From contig CAZXSK010000076.1 of the NCBI GenBank assembly GCA_964642855.1, positions 1 through 16,504 on the forward strand: a stretch of DNA of 16,504 nucleotides, read 5' to 3'. This stretch comes from CAZXSK01 sp964642855 (lineage in GTDB: Bacteria; Planctomycetota; Phycisphaerae; SM23-33). The notes beneath the pieces are model-generated. The model was not told the DNA's origin and did not search any database. It saw nothing but the letters and a program-made list of their open reading frames with translations. Made by a program: the position numbers and the translations under genes. Positions 14,978-16,504 of this stretch are shown one piece after another (positions within the stretch are counted from its first letter, which is position 1; each line of letters opens with the position of its first letter).

Positions 14978-14995
14978 CTGGCCGTCGCCGGCCAG
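14978..14995 (-). terminator. Candidate hairpin terminator after the PEP-CTERM gene
   Basis: A perfect 7-bp stem CTGGCCG / CGGCCAG with a 4-nt loop starts 10 nt after the stop codon on the minus strand. A second small hairpin (GGCT/AGCC, 14967-14978) follows at once. The T content after them is low. Confidence 0.4.
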
Positions 14996-15005
14996 TCCCG
15001 CCAGG

Positions 15006-16061
15006 TCACGTCCTGCGTCGTCGCAGAGCCGCCCCTGCTCCCAAGGCCAGCATGGCCAGCGAAGTCGGTTCGGGAACCACCGTCGAGATGGCCGTCAGCT
15101 TGTCCCCCGACGTGTGGACAGCCGTCCAGCTCAGCCCCCCGTCGGTCGTGCGGAAGATCGTGTTCTCTCCCACCGCGATGCCCGTGGTGGCGTCGAAGAA
15201 CTCCACGGCTACCAGGTTGTCGGCGAACGTGATCTTGTCCGACCACGTCGTGCCCCCGTCGGTCGTATACTTGAGATAGCCCGTCTCGGAGACCTCGCCG
15301 ACGACCCACCCGTGGGATGCATCCACGAAGAACACGTCCTGGAGGTTGAAGCTCGACTCGCCGAAGCTGTAGAGGTCCATCTCGGTCCAGCTCAGACCGC
15401 TGTCGACGGTCTTGTAGGCCCTGCGGCTGGTGCCGTAGACAATGAACCCCGTCGTTGGATTTGCGAAATCGATCGCACTGATGAAGTCATAGTCGCTTCG
15501 CGGGTCGTTGACCGAACCCCAGCTCAGCCCGCCATCGGTGCTGCGGTAGATCTCGGCCGAAGCCGCCGCCCACCCGTGTTGAGAATCGCAGAAGTCCACG
15601 TCGCGAAGATACGCCAACACGCCCGGGGCGATCGTGTGGGACATCGTGGCCCCGCCGTCGGTGGAGCGGGAGATCGCGCCGCCGCCGCCGTCGCTGGTCA
15701 TGAACCTGCCCACTGCAACGACCGTATTTGTTCCCGGCAGGGCGACCGCGCTTTCATACACCGCCGGTGTGCCTGGGTCTTGGCTGTCCTTGACCCAGGT
15801 CTCCCCGTCGGAGCAGTGCCGGTCCGAAAACGTATTGCCCCCCGCCCAGCCGGTCGCCCCGTCGGTCAGGGCGATGGCGTTGAGGTCCGAATAGGCGTCT
15901 CCCGAAGGCTGGGAAGCCCACGTCAAGCCGCCGTTGTCGGACCGCAGAATCCTGCCGTCCTCGCCGACGACTACCGCAACCGGCCCGGCCGTCACGGCCG
16001 TCGGAACAAAAGCGAGAGTGGCAACCAATGTCAAAAGGCACAGCGAACGAAAATGAAGCAT
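15006..16061 (-). CDS. Secreted Asp-box (BNR/Ycf48-like) repeat protein with PEP-CTERM sorting signal
   Basis: This 351-aa exported protein has a Sec signal peptide (residues 1-25, probable cut in TAVTA-GPV). The mature part has six Asp-box motifs of the S/T-x-D-x-G-x-x-W type, at 41-48, 133-140, 174-181, 218-225, 266-273 and 305-312, with Met in place of the last Trp in the second. GW(A/V)-type segments alternate with them (71-72, 163-164, 251-252). This is the pattern of a beta-propeller like Ycf48/sortilin-type proteins. The C-terminus is a PEP-CTERM signal: VPEPT (329-333), a hydrophobic stretch and RRRR (347-350), recognised by an exosortase that processes and anchors proteins at the cell surface. 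GGAGG stands 8 nt before the ATG. Ligand and role are unknown. Metagenomic annotators often call such proteins photosystem assembly factors, which is not meaningful here. Confidence 0.92.
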   Translation of the reverse strand: MLHFRSLCLLTLVATLAFVPTAVTAGPVAVVVGEDGRILRSDNGGLTWASQPSGDAYSDLNAIALTDGATGWAGGNTFSDRHCSDGETWVKDSQDPGTPAVYESAVALPGTNTVVAVGRFMTSDGGGGAISRSTDGGATMSHTIAPGVLAYLRDVDFCDSQHGWAAASAEIYRSTDGGLSWGSVNDPRSDYDFISAIDFANPTTGFIVYGTSRRAYKTVDSGLSWTEMDLYSFGESSFNLQDVFFVDASHGWVVGEVSETGYLKYTTDGGTTWSDKITFADNLVAVEFFDATTGIAVGENTIFRTTDGGLSWTAVHTSGDKLTAISTVVPEPTSLAMLALGAGAALRRRRT

Positions 16062-16201
16062 GTGATGATCCTCCCGTTGTGAGCAAGTGCGACCTCAGCC
16101 GGCCATCGTTTCCAATCCGCCAGCCCGGCAAGAGATGACCTGCAACGGGCTGCGCCGCCCGTCCCGCAGAACTCCACCGACCTGCACGGATAGGCACTCC
16201 G

Positions 16202-16230
16202 ATTCTATAGCCGTTTTGAAATCCCGACAA
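16202..16230 (-). promoter_or_regulatory. Promoter of the PEP-CTERM gene
   Basis: Minus strand TTGTCG (16225-16230), a 17-nt spacer and TAGAAT (16202-16207), matching 4 of 6 and 5 of 6 positions in a locally AT-rich pocket. The leader would be about 135 nt. Confidence 0.5.
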
Positions 16231-16438
16231 GGCATTTCTCCGCCAGACACCCCCCAGAGACAGGACAGGTTCATCAGCCGCGGCCACAACTGTCCTTTGC
16301 CGGAGAATGCACCCAAATGCGTCATCACCGTTTCGCCCTTGCGGGAAGGATCTCACCCTCAGGGCAGGGGATACGGACAAGCGCCGCCCCTCCAAAGGCC
16401 GCTTATCCCGCTCCGGCAACACACCCCTCGTCCAGAAC

Positions 16439-16469
16439 ACAGGATACCTCGGCTTCCTAGGTATCCTGT
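16439..16469. repeat. Perfect 11-bp inverted repeat with 9-nt spacer
   Basis: ACAGGATACCT (16439-16449) and AGGTATCCTGT (16459-16469) are exact inverse complements. The related palindrome GGATATCC follows at 16480-16487. No T-tract follows on either strand, so it may be a terminator stem for a gene beyond the edge or a protein-binding site. Confidence 0.6.
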
Positions 16470-16504
16470 AAAGAGCCCTGGATATCCATGCGTCCCGCGC
16501 CGGG

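Larger units (their letters stand above)
14629..15005. other. Intergenic region upstream of the glycosyltransferase fusion
   Basis: These 377 nt lie between two minus-strand genes. From the right they hold hairpins just after the stop of the PEP-CTERM gene (14967-14995), about 220 nt of very GC-rich sequence in which I see no gene (three scattered GATCCG motifs near 14743-14790 are the only local repetition), the promoter of the fusion gene (14706-14735), and its leader with a hairpin (14652-14673). Confidence 0.65.
16062..16504. other. Gene-free right end of the window
   Basis: These 443 nt contain the promoter and a roughly 130-nt leader of the PEP-CTERM gene, including a 6-bp hairpin ACGGGC/GCCCGT at 16145-16162. 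Beyond the promoter, 16231-16438 holds nothing I can assign. A perfect 11-bp inverted repeat lies at 16439-16469. The minus-strand frames that cross this region run through the promoter and lack ribosome binding sites. Confidence 0.6.

Noticed and set aside
12451..15279. A 942-codon plus-strand frame antisense to the glycosyltransferase fusion.
   Set aside because: It is a mirror frame of a gene with clear motifs, has no recognisable domain, and runs through the promoter region at 14706-14735.
16095..16328. A 77-codon minus-strand frame upstream of the PEP-CTERM gene.
   Set aside because: It runs over the TTGTCG-N17-TAGAAT promoter, has no ribosome binding site and no recognisable content.

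Overview
This is a GC-rich window that reads as chromosomal DNA of a Planctomycetota bacterium, most likely class Phycisphaerae. The lineage rests on the PEP-CTERM tail of the right-most protein, on two divergent clpP paralogues downstream of a trigger factor gene, and on a DUF6786-like hypothetical protein. It is an inference, because no rRNA or other phylogenetic marker is present. A run of exactly 100 Ns (11025-11124) shows a scaffold join of unknown true length, so genes on either side of it may not be neighbours.

Left part (1-6433), proteostasis. The N-terminal 276 codons of a ClpC-type AAA+ unfoldase run off the left edge on the minus strand. Divergent from it is a cytoplasmic protein of unknown function with a mutarotase-like look (1241-2386). 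A 51-codon minus-strand gene with a consensus ribosome binding site and its own extended -10 promoter follows (2489-2644). Next comes a minus-strand operon, read right to left: trigger factor, clpP1, clpP2 and a coiled-coil lipoprotein that overlaps clpP2 by an ATGA. The expected unfoldase partner of the two peptidase subunits, ClpC, lies about 2 kb further on. The trigger factor carries a very unusual C-terminal tail made almost only of Lys and Ser with some Asp and Glu.

Middle part (6434-11024), plus strand. A class III PLP aminotransferase (ArgD-like, with changes in the cofactor-binding motif) is followed 21 nt later by a cytoplasmic GH3 enzyme of NagZ type. A candidate terminator comes next, then a cysteine-desulfurase-family enzyme whose last codons are lost in the assembly gap.

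Right part (11125-16504), minus strand. A 798-aa fusion of a GT4-type glycosyltransferase with a large helical, probably (alpha/alpha)6-type domain overlaps by 29 nt a second related glycosyltransferase, which runs into the gap. Both lack the usual E-x7-E motif and share an SGTLA motif in its place. They look like a dedicated glycan-assembly pair. Further right is a secreted Asp-box/Ycf48-like repeat protein with a PEP-CTERM sorting signal, then about 440 nt without a gene that holds a promoter and a perfect 11-bp inverted repeat.

No tRNA, rRNA, CRISPR array, transposase or prophage gene was seen. The best candidates for something undescribed are the GT-(alpha/alpha)6 fusion with its overlapping partner, the Lys/Ser tail on trigger factor, the 51-aa gene, and the dyad upstream of clpC.
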